Source: Bradyrhizobium sp. CB1717
Lineage (GTDB): Bacteria > Pseudomonadota > Alphaproteobacteria > Rhizobiales > Xanthobacteraceae
Reading direction: 5' to 3'
Assembly (NCBI RefSeq): GCF_029714325.1
Contig: NZ_CP121666.1
Location: forward strand, 3,100,001 to 3,164,000
Length of the DNA stretch: 64,000 bases
Below, piece after piece: positions 53,767-62,994 of the stretch (position 1 is its first letter; each line of letters opens with the position of its first letter). The position numbers and the translations under genes are program-made. The notes beneath the pieces were generated by a model. It saw nothing but the letters and a program-made list of their open reading frames with translations. It searched no databases and was not told where the DNA came from.

Positions 53767-54867
53767 ATGTCGATCGAGTTCATCGGCTTCATCAGCAATA
53801 ACAATTCGTCCGAGACTGTCGTTCGCGAGGGACCGATCCTCAACCCCACTCACATCGAGACGGTGGCGAAGGCGCATGAGAATGCCGGCTTCGATCGTGC
53901 GCTGCTGGCGTTTCATTCGACCTCGCCGGACGCGCTCCAGGTCGCGCAGCACGTGCTGAATCACACTGAGAGGCTCAACGTGCTGATCGCGCAGCGGCCC
54001 GGCTTCACCGCGCCGACGCTGCTGGCGCGGCAGTTCGCCGTGCTCGACCAGTTTTCGCGCGGCAGGGTCGCGCTGCACGTCATCACCGGCGGCAATGCCA
54101 CCGAGCTGCGGCAGGACGGCAACACGCTCGACGACAAGGACGAGCGCTATGCCCGTACCTCCGAGTTCCTCGATGTGCTCAAGCTGGAATGGACCAGCGA
54201 CAAGCCGTTCAGCTACAAGGGCAGGTACTACCAGGTCGAGAACGCCTTCTCGCAGGTGAAGCCGTATCGCCCCGAAGGCATCCGCGTTTATTTCGGCGGC
54301 GCCTCGGATGCGGCGATCGACGTCGCCGGCAAGCATGCCGACACCTTCGCGCTGTGGGGCGAATCCTATGCGCAGGTGCGCGACGTGACCTCGCGCGTCC
54401 ATAACGCCGCGGTGCGGCAGGGGCGGCCGACGCCACGCTTCAGCCTGTCGGTGCGGCCGATCATCGCCCCGACCGAAAAGCAGGCCTGGGAAAAGGCAGA
54501 GGAAATTCTGGCGCGCGCCACTGCGCTCCAGGACAAGACCGGCTATCGTAAGCCCGCCGACGGCCATGCCACCGCCGGCGCGCGGCGCCTGCTCGCGCTC
54601 GCCGACCAGGGCAGCCGCATCGACAAGCGGCTCTGGACCGAGATCGCAAAGCTCACCGGCGCCAACAGCAACACCACCGCACTGGTCGGCACGCCCGAGC
54701 AGGTCGCCGAGGTCTTCGGCGACTATTACGACCTCGGCATCAGCCATTTCCTGATCCGCGGCTTCGATCCCCTGATCGATGCCATCGAATACGGCCGCGA
54801 GCTGATCCCACTGACGCGCGAGCTGGTTGCCAAGCGCCAGGCCGTTCGCGGCGAGGCGGCGGAATGA
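53767..54867 (+). CDS. ssuD: FMNH2-dependent alkanesulfonate monooxygenase (SsuD-like)
   Basis: A 366-residue luciferase-like monooxygenase (E. coli SsuD is about 380). It cleaves sulfonates to aldehyde and sulfite using FMNH2 and O2. Family marks: FDRALLAFHSTSPDALQVAQ, the LTRLNVLIAQRPG-like strand, HVITGGNATELRQDGNTLDD, YARTSEFLDVL, the YKGRYYQVENA and VYFGGASDAAIDVAGKHAD segments, and FLIRGFDPL. No flavin reductase (SsuE) is in the window. It overlaps the last receptor gene by 4 bp. Confidence 0.92.
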   Translation: MSIEFIGFISNNNSSETVVREGPILNPTHIETVAKAHENAGFDRALLAFHSTSPDALQVAQHVLNHTERLNVLIAQRPGFTAPTLLARQFAVLDQFSRGRVALHVITGGNATELRQDGNTLDDKDERYARTSEFLDVLKLEWTSDKPFSYKGRYYQVENAFSQVKPYRPEGIRVYFGGASDAAIDVAGKHADTFALWGESYAQVRDVTSRVHNAAVRQGRPTPRFSLSVRPIIAPTEKQAWEKAEEILARATALQDKTGYRKPADGHATAGARRLLALADQGSRIDKRLWTEIAKLTGANSNTTALVGTPEQVAEVFGDYYDLGISHFLIRGFDPLIDAIEYGRELIPLTRELVAKRQAVRGEAAE

Positions 54868-55802
54868 TCCGCCTCATGCTCGCCGGCGCGCTGCTGTTCG
54901 GTTCGCTTGAACTGGCGGCGGCGCAAACCACCCTGCGCGTCGGCGACCAGAAGGGCAATTCGCAGGCCGTGATGGAAGCGGCCGGTGTGCTCAAGGACGT
55001 TCCCTACAAGATCGAGTGGAAGGAGTTTCCGGCGGCAGCTCCACTGCTTGAGGCGTTGAGCGCGGGCGCGATCGAGACCGGCCTCGTCGGCGATGCACCC
55101 TTCACCTTTGCCGCCGCCTCCGGCGCGCCGGTGAAGGCGATCGCCGCGATCCGGCAGACGCGCGAGGGGCTCGCCATCCTCGTCCCCGAGACTTCGCCGA
55201 TCAGGAGTTTTGCCGACCTCCGCGGCAAGAAGATCGCGACCGGCCGCGGCTCGATCGGCCATCAGCTGATCCTCGCCGCGCTGGAGAAGAACGGCTGGGC
55301 TGCGAGTGACGTGCAGATCGCATTCCTGGCGCCGTCGGACGCCAAGATCGCCTACACGCAGGGCTCGGTGGATGCTTGGTCGACCTGGGAGCCGTATGTC
55401 AGCCAGGAGGAGGTGCTGTTCAAATCGCGCCGCATCATCACCTCCGAAGGTCTGACACCGGGGCTGAGCTTCCAGGTGGCGCGGCCCGATGCTATCCGCG
55501 ATAAGCGCGCCGAGCTGACCGACTTCGTCCGGCGCCTCACCGCGGCGCGGGCGTGGTCGCTGAACAACGTCGACAGCTATGCCGCGACATGGGGCAGGTT
55601 GATGAACATCCCGACCGCCGTGCCGCAGAACTGGCTGTCGCGCGCAAAGATCCGCATCGCGCCGATCGACGACGGCGTCGTCGCGGACGAGCAGAGCACG
55701 ATCGACCTGTATTTCCGCTGGGGCCTGATCAAGCAGAAGCTCGATGCAGCGGAGATCGTGGATCGCTCGTTTGCGGATGCGATCGCGAAGGCGGGGTTGT
55801 AG
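54864..55802 (+). CDS. ABC substrate-binding protein, aliphatic sulfonate type (third receptor)
   Basis: A 312-residue periplasmic receptor with a short signal peptide (1-20, ending LAAAQ). It shares blocks with the 48221 receptor: LRVGDQKGNSQAVMEAAG, YKIEWKEFPAAAPLLEALSA, GAIETGLVGDAPFTF and SVDAWSTWEPYV. The two are clear paralogues, probably from duplication. It is the last gene of the operon and starts within an ATGA overlap with SsuD. Confidence 0.93.
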   Translation: MIRLMLAGALLFGSLELAAAQTTLRVGDQKGNSQAVMEAAGVLKDVPYKIEWKEFPAAAPLLEALSAGAIETGLVGDAPFTFAAASGAPVKAIAAIRQTREGLAILVPETSPIRSFADLRGKKIATGRGSIGHQLILAALEKNGWAASDVQIAFLAPSDAKIAYTQGSVDAWSTWEPYVSQEEVLFKSRRIITSEGLTPGLSFQVARPDAIRDKRAELTDFVRRLTAARAWSLNNVDSYAATWGRLMNIPTAVPQNWLSRAKIRIAPIDDGVVADEQSTIDLYFRWGLIKQKLDAAEIVDRSFADAIAKAGL

Positions 55803-55825
55803 GCGGCTCTGCCTGCGCCGGTCGG

Positions 55826-55987
55826 CTTACCCTCCCCTGGAGGGGGAGGGTCGGCTCGCGTTGAGCACAGCGAAACGTGAGACGGGGTGGGGTGACGGTC
55901 TCTCCACATCCAATAGTGCCCGAGTGGAGAGATCACCCCGCTCGCGCTGTGCGCGATCGACCCTCCCCCTCCAGGGGAGGGTAAGAG
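55826..55987. repeat. Intergenic palindromic repeat, family A, copy 2
   Basis: About 162 bp with outer arms CTTACCCTCCCCTGGAGGGG and its complement, inner GGGGTGGGGTGACGGTCTCT. It is the reverse orientation of 9268-9433. It lies in the gap 55803-56181; the remaining about 190 bp show no supported gene. Confidence 0.8.
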
Positions 55988-56181
55988 GAAGAAACGCTCT
56001 CACGAGCACCTCAAGGACCCGTGAGGAGAGGCGATGCTTTCCAGCGCAGTCGCCTTCCTCGAAATATTCCTTCTGCTGCTTGCGCCGCCGAGAACACCTC
56101 TATTGCTATTTGCTCTACCTCCCTTGCGCCCCATCGTATCCCCGCAAAAATCAATCCGACGACCACATCGGGAGACCGGCC

Positions 56182-57027
56182 ATGGGCCTGCAAGAAATAA
56201 GAATCGAATCGCTTCCCTTCGTCACTGCCGAACTCAACTATCTCGCGCCGACATCGGCCAAGCCGCGCACCTACGCCTTCGATCCACCGCCGGGCGAGCC
56301 GAAAAGCACCTCGCTGCCGGAGCCGCACCAGGTCCCGATCTTCGATGCGCGGCTGATCGCGCAAAACTTCTCGCTCGATCGCGAGGGCTTTGCGCTGGTG
56401 CGTCACCCGACGCAGGTGAAGGACTTTTATAACGAGGAGGAAATCCGCGCGGTCTATTATCCCGCCGTCGAAGCCTTCCTTCGCGCGACGCTGAAGGCCG
56501 ATCGTGTGGTCATCTTCGACCATACCGTGCGCAAGCGCGTTGAGGGCGCCACGGACATTCGTGGCGGCGGGCCGCGTCAGCCGGCGACGCGCGTCCATGT
56601 CGACCAGACTGTTTCGTCCGGCGCCAACCGCGTGCGCGAGCATCTGCCTGACGAGGCCGAGGAGCTGCTGAAGGGACGCGTGCAGGTGATCAATCTGTGG
56701 CGGCCCATCCGCGGACCCTTGCGCGATTCACCGCTCGCCATGGCCGACGGCACGACGGTTAAGCCCGAGGATCTCGTCGCCTCCGACCTGATCTATCCCA
56801 ATCGTCGCGGTGAAACCTATTCGGTGACATACAATCCGAACCACCGCTGGTTCTATTTTCCCGAGATGACGCCGGACGAGGCGCTGCTGCTGAAGTGCTA
56901 CGATTCCGCAACGGATGGCCGCACCCGTTTCGGGCCGCACACCGCGTTCGTCGATCCGACCACGCCCGCCGATGCGGCGCCCCGTGAAAGCATCGAGGTC
57001 CGAACGCTGGTGTTTCACCGGCAGTAA
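56182..57027 (+). CDS. CmcJ/NvfI-family oxidoreductase-like protein
   Basis: A 281-residue protein of the CmcJ/NvfI family (also called GA4-desaturase-like), seen in cephamycin and fungal meroterpenoid pathways. Marks: YYPAVEAFLRATLKADRVVI, DHTVRKR, the metal-site-like RVHVDQT, INLWRPIRGPLRDSPLAM and HRWFYFPEMTPDEALLLKCY followed by DSATDGRTRFGPHTAF. Whether it binds iron is not known for bacterial members. ATG 56182 follows GGGAG; the frame is open upstream through the repeat. It stands alone, away from any recognisable biosynthetic cluster. Confidence 0.82.
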   Translation: MGLQEIRIESLPFVTAELNYLAPTSAKPRTYAFDPPPGEPKSTSLPEPHQVPIFDARLIAQNFSLDREGFALVRHPTQVKDFYNEEEIRAVYYPAVEAFLRATLKADRVVIFDHTVRKRVEGATDIRGGGPRQPATRVHVDQTVSSGANRVREHLPDEAEELLKGRVQVINLWRPIRGPLRDSPLAMADGTTVKPEDLVASDLIYPNRRGETYSVTYNPNHRWFYFPEMTPDEALLLKCYDSATDGRTRFGPHTAFVDPTTPADAAPRESIEVRTLVFHRQ

Positions 57028-57131
57028 CAAACTGTGATGACCTTGCCGGACGTTTTCCGGCGGGGTTCCTGGAACCTGAGGGAACAAAACGACGTTTGCA
57101 GCGCCGGGCAGGGTTAACCGGGAGCGGTGCC

Positions 57132-57446
57132 GTGCGCGCGCAGACGATCCTTCTGTTTTGCTTGATGACTTCATTCCTCGCTTTCATCTCCGTCGCTAAC
57201 GCCGAAAGCGGGCTTGCTTCGTACTACGGATATGGAAGGGCCGGCAAAGGCGGCGAGTTGACCTGCGCCCACCGCACTCGCCCGTTCGGCAGCGTGCTCA
57301 GGGTGTCCTACAGCGGGCGCACGATCCAGTGCCGCGTCAATGATCGCGGCCCCTTCATCCGCGGCCGCATCGTCGATCTCTCGGTACCCGCCGCTCGCGC
57401 GCTCGGCATGATGAGCGCCGGCGTGGTGCGCGTGTCGGTGGATTAG
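57132..57446 (+). CDS. RlpA-like double-psi beta-barrel protein, short
   Basis: A 104-residue secreted protein: signal peptide (about 1-25, ending VANAES), then a single RlpA barrel with SGLASYYGYGRAGKGGELTC, AHRTRPFGSVLRVSY, IQCRVNDRGPFIRGRIVDLS and PAARALGM. Two Cys residues (TCAH and QCRV) could form a disulfide. It lacks a lipobox, unlike the paralogue at 33995. GTG 57132 has GGGAG upstream; ATG 57165 would cut the signal. It stands between the CmcJ-like and Gfo/Idh genes. Confidence 0.88.
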   Translation: MRAQTILLFCLMTSFLAFISVANAESGLASYYGYGRAGKGGELTCAHRTRPFGSVLRVSYSGRTIQCRVNDRGPFIRGRIVDLSVPAARALGMMSAGVVRVSVD

Positions 57447-57490
57447 CTCTCCGAGCGCGCTATAGTGCCGCCCGAAGCAAGGGGGGCGCT

Positions 57491-58660
57491 ATGACTGGGA
57501 TCAGGGTGGGACTCGTCGGCTGCGGCTTCGTGTCGGAGCTGCACATGTATGCGTTCCGGCGCGTCTATGGCGTGGATGTCGAGGTCGCGGCGGTGGCCGC
57601 GCGCGGCGACAAGGTCGTCGCGTTCGCCCGGCATCACAATATCCCGCGTGTTTATCGGAGTTTCGCCGAGCTGATCGCGGACGGCGAGCTCGACGTCATC
57701 GACATCTGCACGCCGCCGAACCTTCATGCGGAGATGATCGTCGCCAGCATGCAGGCCGGCAAGCACGTCATCTGCGAAAAGCCCTTCGCCGGCTATTTCG
57801 GGCGCGAGGGCGACACGCAGCCGATCGGCAAGCACGTGCCCAAGGCGCTGATGTATGAGCGCGTGATCGAAGAGATGGACAGGACGCGCGCCGCGATCGA
57901 GCGCACCGGAAAACTCTTCATGTATGCCGAGGACTGGATCTACGCGCCGGCGGTGACCAAGACCGCCGAGATCATCAAGGCGACCAAGGACAAGATCCTG
58001 TTCATGAAGGGTGAAGAGAGCCATTCCGGCTCGCACGCCGCGCATGCGGCGCAATGGGCGATGACCGGCGGCGGCTCGCTGATCCGCATGGGCTGCCATC
58101 CGCTCTCGGCCGTGCTATATCTGAAGCAGGTCGAAGCCAGGGCGCGGGGCGAGAGCATCCATGTCGCCAGCGTCACCGGCGATGTCGGCAACGTCACCGC
58201 CGTGCTCAAGCCGGAGGAGCGCAGCTACATCAAGGCCAATCCCGTCGACGTCGAGGATTGGGGCACGCTCACCGCCACCTTCTCCGACGGCACCAAGGCC
58301 ACCATCTTCTCCGGCGACATGATCATGGGCGGCGTGCGCAATCTGATCGAGACCTACACGTCCGGCGGCTCGCTGTTCGCCAACATCACGCCGAACAATC
58401 ATCTGATGAGCTATCAGACCAGCGAGGAGAAGCTCGCCAGCGTCTACATCACCGAAAAGGTCGACCGCAAAACCGGCTGGCAATATGTCTGCCTCGAGGA
58501 GGAATGGACGCGCGGCTATCTCCAGGAGATCCAGGATTTCATGGAATGCGCCGCGACCGGGCGGCAGCCGCTGTCGGACCTCGCGCTGGCCTATGAGACG
58601 ATCAAGGTGAACTACGCCGGGTACTGGGCGGCGGAGGAGGGACGGAGGGTGGTGTTGTAG
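57491..58660 (+). CDS. Gfo/Idh/MocA-family oxidoreductase
   Basis: A 389-residue NAD(P)-dependent dehydrogenase. The N-terminal Rossmann domain has VGLVGCGFVSELHMYAFRRV, DVIDICTPPNLHAEMIVASM and the catalytic-lysine motif HVICEKPFAGYFG. The C-terminal domain includes GGGSLIRMGCHPLSAVLYLK with the usual His and a strand-rich sheet. Substrates in this family are sugars, inositols and aromatic aldehydes; this one is not identified. ATG 57491 follows AAGGGGGGCG. Monocistronic. Confidence 0.92.
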   Translation: MTGIRVGLVGCGFVSELHMYAFRRVYGVDVEVAAVAARGDKVVAFARHHNIPRVYRSFAELIADGELDVIDICTPPNLHAEMIVASMQAGKHVICEKPFAGYFGREGDTQPIGKHVPKALMYERVIEEMDRTRAAIERTGKLFMYAEDWIYAPAVTKTAEIIKATKDKILFMKGEESHSGSHAAHAAQWAMTGGGSLIRMGCHPLSAVLYLKQVEARARGESIHVASVTGDVGNVTAVLKPEERSYIKANPVDVEDWGTLTATFSDGTKATIFSGDMIMGGVRNLIETYTSGGSLFANITPNNHLMSYQTSEEKLASVYITEKVDRKTGWQYVCLEEEWTRGYLQEIQDFMECAATGRQPLSDLALAYETIKVNYAGYWAAEEGRRVVL

Positions 58661-58690
58661 GGCGATGTAGCGGCAAGGCACGCCGCGAAT

Positions 58691-58842
58691 CCTTCTCCCC
58701 TTGTGGGAGAAGGTGGCGCGAAGCGCCGGATGAGGGGTCTCTATCCGCTTGCTCATTGTGAGAGGCTCACGCGCGGAGAGAGACCCCTCACCCGTCTCGC
58801 CGCTACGCGGCGAGCCACCCTCTCCCACAAGGGGAGAGGGTG
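58691..58842. repeat. Intergenic palindromic repeat, family B, copy 3
   Basis: Outer arms CCTTCTCCCCTTGTGGGAGA and CCCTCTCCCACAAGGGGAGA; inner GGCGCGAAGCGCC and GCCGCTACGCGGC hairpins. It is nearly the reverse complement of 44139-44290. It lies between the convergent Gfo/Idh and receptor genes. Confidence 0.8.
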
Positions 58843-58866
58843 CACCGCTCGTGTAGCGACAGCTTC

Positions 58867-60177
58867 CTATGCCCCGTAGGTCGAACCCTTCGGCAGCGGG
58901 AAGACCGGGTCCTGCGTCTTGATGTTGGTCGGCCACACCACCGAGATGTGCTCGCCGGCGTTCTGCATCACCACCGGCGTCGAGCGTTCGTTCTGGCCGG
59001 ACATCGGTGTGCCCGGCGGGAAGAATTTCACGCCATAGCCCTGGATGGTGCCGCCTGCGGGGATGTCGACGTCGAGCGCGGCCTTGCGGATCGCCTCGGG
59101 GTCGAAGCTGCCGTACTTCTCCTTGGCGACCGGCAGCACGTTGTTGAGCAGCACCCAGGTCTGATTGAAGCCCATCGAGCAATGCGGCGGCACGTCGGTG
59201 GCGCCGGTCTTGGCCTTGTAGCGCGTGACCATCGCGTTGATCAGATCGCCCATGCCCGGCGCCAGCTTGGCGGGGTCGAGCAGTTGCGCCGGCACCGGAT
59301 CGATGTTGCAGAAATTGTCGATATCGGCGCCGAAGGTGGCGCGCAGCTTGTCGAGCTGGCTGTAGCCCGCACCGTTGCCGAACAGCATCTTGAAGCGCAA
59401 TCCGCTCTCGCGCGCCTGGCGCAGGAACAGGGTGATGTCGGGGTTGTAGCCGGCATGCGAGATCACGTCGGCCTTGGCGCGCTTGATTTTCGTGACCAGC
59501 ACCGAGAGATCGGGCGCCGAAGCCGAATAGCCCTCGCGCAATACGACCTGCAGTCCAGCGTCCTTGGCGTAGGCCTCGTCGGCGGCGGCGACGCCGACGC
59601 CGTAGGGGCCGTCTTCGTGGATCAGCGCGACCTTGACGTCCTTGGGGTCCATGCCGAGCTTTGCCTTGGCGTGCTCGCTCATGAAGCGGGCAAAGGCCTG
59701 GCCGTACTGGTCGGAATGGATTTGCGCGCGAAACACGTATTGCAGGTTCTTGTCCTTGAACACGGCGGTCGAGACCGCGGTCGTGATCCAGAGGATCTTC
59801 TTCTGCTGCTCGACCTTGGCCGCGAGCGGCACCGCATGCGCGCTCGCATAGACGCCGTTGAGGATGTCGATCTTCTCCTGGCTGATCAGGCGTTCGGCCT
59901 CGTTGATCGCGACGTCGGGTTTGCTCTGGGAATCCGCGGCGACCGGGGCAATCTTGGTCTTGCCGCCGACGCCGCCTTTCTCGTTGACGAGGTCGATCGC
60001 GATCTGCGCGCCGATCGACGAGGCGACCGAGCCGCCGGCGGCGAACGGACCGGTGAGGTCGTAGATCAGGCCGATGCGCAATGTCTCGGCTTGCGCCTGG
60101 GCCCTGGTCCAATCGAGGCTGAGTGTGGCGGCGGCAGCCGCCGTACCCTTCAGCAGCTGCCTGCGTGAAGTCGGCAT
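58867..60177 (-). CDS. ABC substrate-binding protein, branched-chain amino-acid type, Tat-exported
   Basis: A 436-residue periplasmic receptor with a twin-arginine signal (SRRQLLKGTAAAAATLSLDW). It is a PBP type-1 fold: LRIGLIYDLTGPFAAGGSVA, DSQSKPDVAINEAERLISQE, LIHEDGPYGVGVA and YSASAPDLSVLVTKIKRAKA. It is a paralogue of the 13751 receptor with the same length. No permease or ATPase is adjacent, so it is an orphan receptor here. ATG 60177 follows GGGAGGATAGG; a TTG start at 60192 would destroy that site. Confidence 0.92.
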   Translation of the reverse strand: MPTSRRQLLKGTAAAAATLSLDWTRAQAQAETLRIGLIYDLTGPFAAGGSVASSIGAQIAIDLVNEKGGVGGKTKIAPVAADSQSKPDVAINEAERLISQEKIDILNGVYASAHAVPLAAKVEQQKKILWITTAVSTAVFKDKNLQYVFRAQIHSDQYGQAFARFMSEHAKAKLGMDPKDVKVALIHEDGPYGVGVAAADEAYAKDAGLQVVLREGYSASAPDLSVLVTKIKRAKADVISHAGYNPDITLFLRQARESGLRFKMLFGNGAGYSQLDKLRATFGADIDNFCNIDPVPAQLLDPAKLAPGMGDLINAMVTRYKAKTGATDVPPHCSMGFNQTWVLLNNVLPVAKEKYGSFDPEAIRKAALDVDIPAGGTIQGYGVKFFPPGTPMSGQNERSTPVVMQNAGEHISVVWPTNIKTQDPVFPLPKGSTYGA

Positions 60178-60320
60178 CCTATCCTCCCTCAAAACCGTTG
60201 GTTGTTATTTTTTGCGAAGTATGGGGAGGGGGGGCGCGGAAAGTCAACATGGCGAAAGTCTGGGTCCGTCCTCCGCGGGCCTGGAACGCAATTGCGAAAT
60301 GATGCCGCGAAATCGTGCAA

Positions 60321-62831
60321 TCAGTGCTTCAGGCGGCGCGCCAGATAGCGCGCGGTCTTCCCGCCCGCCTTGGCGAGCTGATGCGGTGTCCCCGCTGCGA
60401 CGATAAGGCCACCCTCGTCGCCGGCGCCGGGACCGAGATCGATGATCCAGTCGCTGTGAGCCACGACATCCATGTCATGCTCGACCACGACCACGCTGTT
60501 GCCGGCATCCACGATCCGATCGAGCTGGGCGATCAGGCGCTCGACATCGCGGGGGTGAAGGCCTGTGGTCGGCTCGTCCAGGATATAGAGGGTGTGCCCG
60601 CGCTGTGGACGCATCAGCTCGGTCGCGAGCTTGATGCGCTGGGCCTCGCCGCCGGACAGCTCGGTCGCGGACTGGCCGAGGCGGATATAGCCGAGACCGA
60701 CCTCGCGCACGACGGACAGCGAACGGTTCAGGGTGGCATCGTCGCGGAAGAAGTCGAAGGCCTCGTCGACGCGCATCGCCAGCACGTCCGCGATGGATTT
60801 GCCGTCGATCTTCACCTCGAGCGTCTTGTCGTTGTAGCGCGCGCCCTTGCAGGTCGGGCAGGGCGCGTAGACGCTGGGCAGGAACAAGAGCTCGACGCAG
60901 ACGAAGCCTTCACCCTCGCAGGTGGCGCACCTGCCTTTGACGACATTGAACGAGAAGCGCCCGGCATCGTAGCGGCGAGCCTTGGCCTGCGGCGTTGCCG
61001 CGAACAGTTTTCGGACGTGGTCGAACAGGCCGGTGTAGGTCGCAAGGTTGGATCGCGGCGTACGGCCGATCGGCTTCTGGTCGACGACGACGAGGCGATC
61101 GACACGGTCGAGACCGGCGAGGATCTTGCCGCCCAACGTCTCGACCGTCGGAGCCAGGCTGTCGTCATCCGCATCGGTGGCCAGCGTATGGCCGAGATGC
61201 CTGGCGACGGCCTCGACCAGGAACTGGCTGATCAGGCTCGATTTGCCGGAGCCCGACACGCCGGTGATGCCAGTGATCACGCCCAGCGGGATATCGACGT
61301 CGAGGCCGCGGAGATTGTTGCGGACCACACCCCTGATCTTCAGATGCCCGTTCGGCTCGCGACGGGTCGTCGGCAGCTTCTTTCGTGGATGCGCGAGATA
61401 GGTCGCGGTTCGCGATTGCGCGATGTCGCCGAGCCCTGCCGGCGGCCCGCTATAGAGGATGCGTCCGCCGCCGTCGCCGGCGTCGGGCCCGACATCCACC
61501 AGCCAGTCGGCATGCCTGATCACCTCGATCTCGTGCTCGACCACGAAGATCGAGTTGCCCGCGTGCTTCAGCCGGTCGAGCGCACGCAGCAGCGCCTCGG
61601 TATCGGCGGGGTGCAGGCCTGCGGATGGTTCGTCGAGCACGTAGACGACGCCGAACAGGTTGGAGCGGACCTGCGTCGCCAGACGCAAGCGCTGCAGCTC
61701 GCCCGGGGACAGCGTCGGCGTGCTGCGCTCGCAGGCGAGATAGCCAAGGCCAAGGTCGAGCAGGACGGTGAGGCGTGCCGACAGATCCTCGCAGATGCGC
61801 CGGGCGACGACAGCCTTCTCCGACCTGTCCGGCGAAGCTTTCGCGAACGGCTTGATCAGCTCCTGCAATTGCTTCAGCGGCAGGTGCGAGATCTCGGCGA
61901 TATTGAGCCCGGCGAACTTCACCTTGAGCGCCTCGGGCTTCAGCCGCGTGCCATGACAGGTCGGACAGTCCTGCGTGATCATGAACTGCGCAACGCGGCG
62001 CTTCATCATCGCGCTCTCGGACTTGGCATAGGTCTGCATCACGTAGCGCTTGGCGCCGGTGAACGTGCCCTGATAGCTCGGCTCCTCCTTGCGGCGCAGC
62101 GCCCGTTTGACTTCGGCTGCGTTGTAGCCGGCATAGACCGGAACGGTCGGCTGCTCCTCGGTGAACAGGATCCAGTCGCGGTCCTTCTTCGGCAGCTCGC
62201 GCCAGGGCTTGTCCACGTCGTAGCCCAGCGTCGTCAGGATGTCCCTTAAGTTCTGTCCCTGCCAGGCGCTCGGCCAGGCCGCGACGGCGCGCTCGCGGAT
62301 CGTCTTGGTGTCGTCGGGCACCATGGATTTCTCGGTGACGTCGAGCATCCTGCCGATGCCGTGGCAGGTCGGGCAGGCCCCCTCCGGCGTGTTGGGAGAA
62401 AACGACTCCGCATAGAGCATCGGTTGCCCCCGCGGGTAGTCGCCGGCGCGGGAATAGAGCATCCTGAGCAGGTTCGAGATGGTGGTCACGCTGCCGACGG
62501 ACGATCTCGTCGTCGGCGCGCCGCGCTGCTGCTGAAGCGCGACGGCGGGCGGCAGGCCCTCGATGTCGTCGACTTCAGGGATCTGCATCTGGTGGAAGAG
62601 GCGCCGCGCATAGGGCGAGACCGATTCCAGATAGCGCCGCTGCGCCTCGGCGTAGATCGTCCCGAAGGCGAGCGAGGATTTGCCGGAGCCCGACACGCCG
62701 GTGAACACGACCAGGGCGTTGCGCGGAATCTTGACGTCGACGTTCTTGAGATTGTGCTCGCGGGCGCCCCGGACCCGGACGAAGCCGTCGTCCTGCATCA
62801 GGCTCTCGGGTTGTCTCGGTCGGTCGTCCAT
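60321..62831 (-). CDS. UvrA-like ABC ATPase (short paralogue without UvrB-binding region)
   Basis: An 836-residue double ABC ATPase, about 100 residues shorter than canonical UvrA. First Walker A GVSGSGKS (45-52), then [11 protein letters not shown] leads straight into [15 protein letters not shown]: the UvrB-binding domain, and the first Cys pair of zinc finger 1, that normally stand here are missing. The signature is LSPGELQR, the second Walker A GVSGSGKS, and the second zinc finger is complete (CATCEGEG ... CPTCKGA). The second signature is LSGGEAQR. It is likely a UvrA2-type protein linked to drug or DNA-adduct tolerance rather than the repair UvrA. ATG 62831 has GGAGGAG upstream. Confidence 0.92.
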   Translation of the reverse strand: MDDRPRQPESLMQDDGFVRVRGAREHNLKNVDVKIPRNALVVFTGVSGSGKSSLAFGTIYAEAQRRYLESVSPYARRLFHQMQIPEVDDIEGLPPAVALQQQRGAPTTRSSVGSVTTISNLLRMLYSRAGDYPRGQPMLYAESFSPNTPEGACPTCHGIGRMLDVTEKSMVPDDTKTIRERAVAAWPSAWQGQNLRDILTTLGYDVDKPWRELPKKDRDWILFTEEQPTVPVYAGYNAAEVKRALRRKEEPSYQGTFTGAKRYVMQTYAKSESAMMKRRVAQFMITQDCPTCHGTRLKPEALKVKFAGLNIAEISHLPLKQLQELIKPFAKASPDRSEKAVVARRICEDLSARLTVLLDLGLGYLACERSTPTLSPGELQRLRLATQVRSNLFGVVYVLDEPSAGLHPADTEALLRALDRLKHAGNSIFVVEHEIEVIRHADWLVDVGPDAGDGGGRILYSGPPAGLGDIAQSRTATYLAHPRKKLPTTRREPNGHLKIRGVVRNNLRGLDVDIPLGVITGITGVSGSGKSSLISQFLVEAVARHLGHTLATDADDDSLAPTVETLGGKILAGLDRVDRLVVVDQKPIGRTPRSNLATYTGLFDHVRKLFAATPQAKARRYDAGRFSFNVVKGRCATCEGEGFVCVELLFLPSVYAPCPTCKGARYNDKTLEVKIDGKSIADVLAMRVDEAFDFFRDDATLNRSLSVVREVGLGYIRLGQSATELSGGEAQRIKLATELMRPQRGHTLYILDEPTTGLHPRDVERLIAQLDRIVDAGNSVVVVEHDMDVVAHSDWIIDLGPGAGDEGGLIVAAGTPHQLAKAGGKTARYLARRLKH

Positions 62832-62922
62832 CTGGCTCCTCCAGCCCCGCTTGGGCATTAACGGCAAGATCGCAGGATGGGTCCTTTGATGCCAGCGGGC
62901 CAGTTGCGTTCTTCACAAAGCG

Positions 62923-62952
62923 AAGGCCCGCCGCGTTAATGCGACGGGCCTT
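62923..62952 (-). terminator. Terminator-like hairpin after the partial receptor gene
   Basis: AAGGCCCG and CGGGCCTT (62923-62930 with 62945-62952), extended inside by CGC/GCG, 43 bp past the stop at 62995. The following minus-strand bases are CGCTTTG, a weak T-tract. Confidence 0.55.
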
Positions 62953-62994
62953 GCCGGGGACGTTTGGCTGCCGGGTGCGCGCCGGCGCCGGACG

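Noticed and set aside
56034..56432. 132-aa frame with a hydrophobic start before the CmcJ-like gene
   Set aside because: It overlaps the CmcJ-like gene in another frame and its later part is a shadow; no ribosome site is seen.
60315..62249. 644-aa plus-strand frame
   Set aside because: It is antisense to the UvrA-like gene, which has two Walker sites and a zinc finger.
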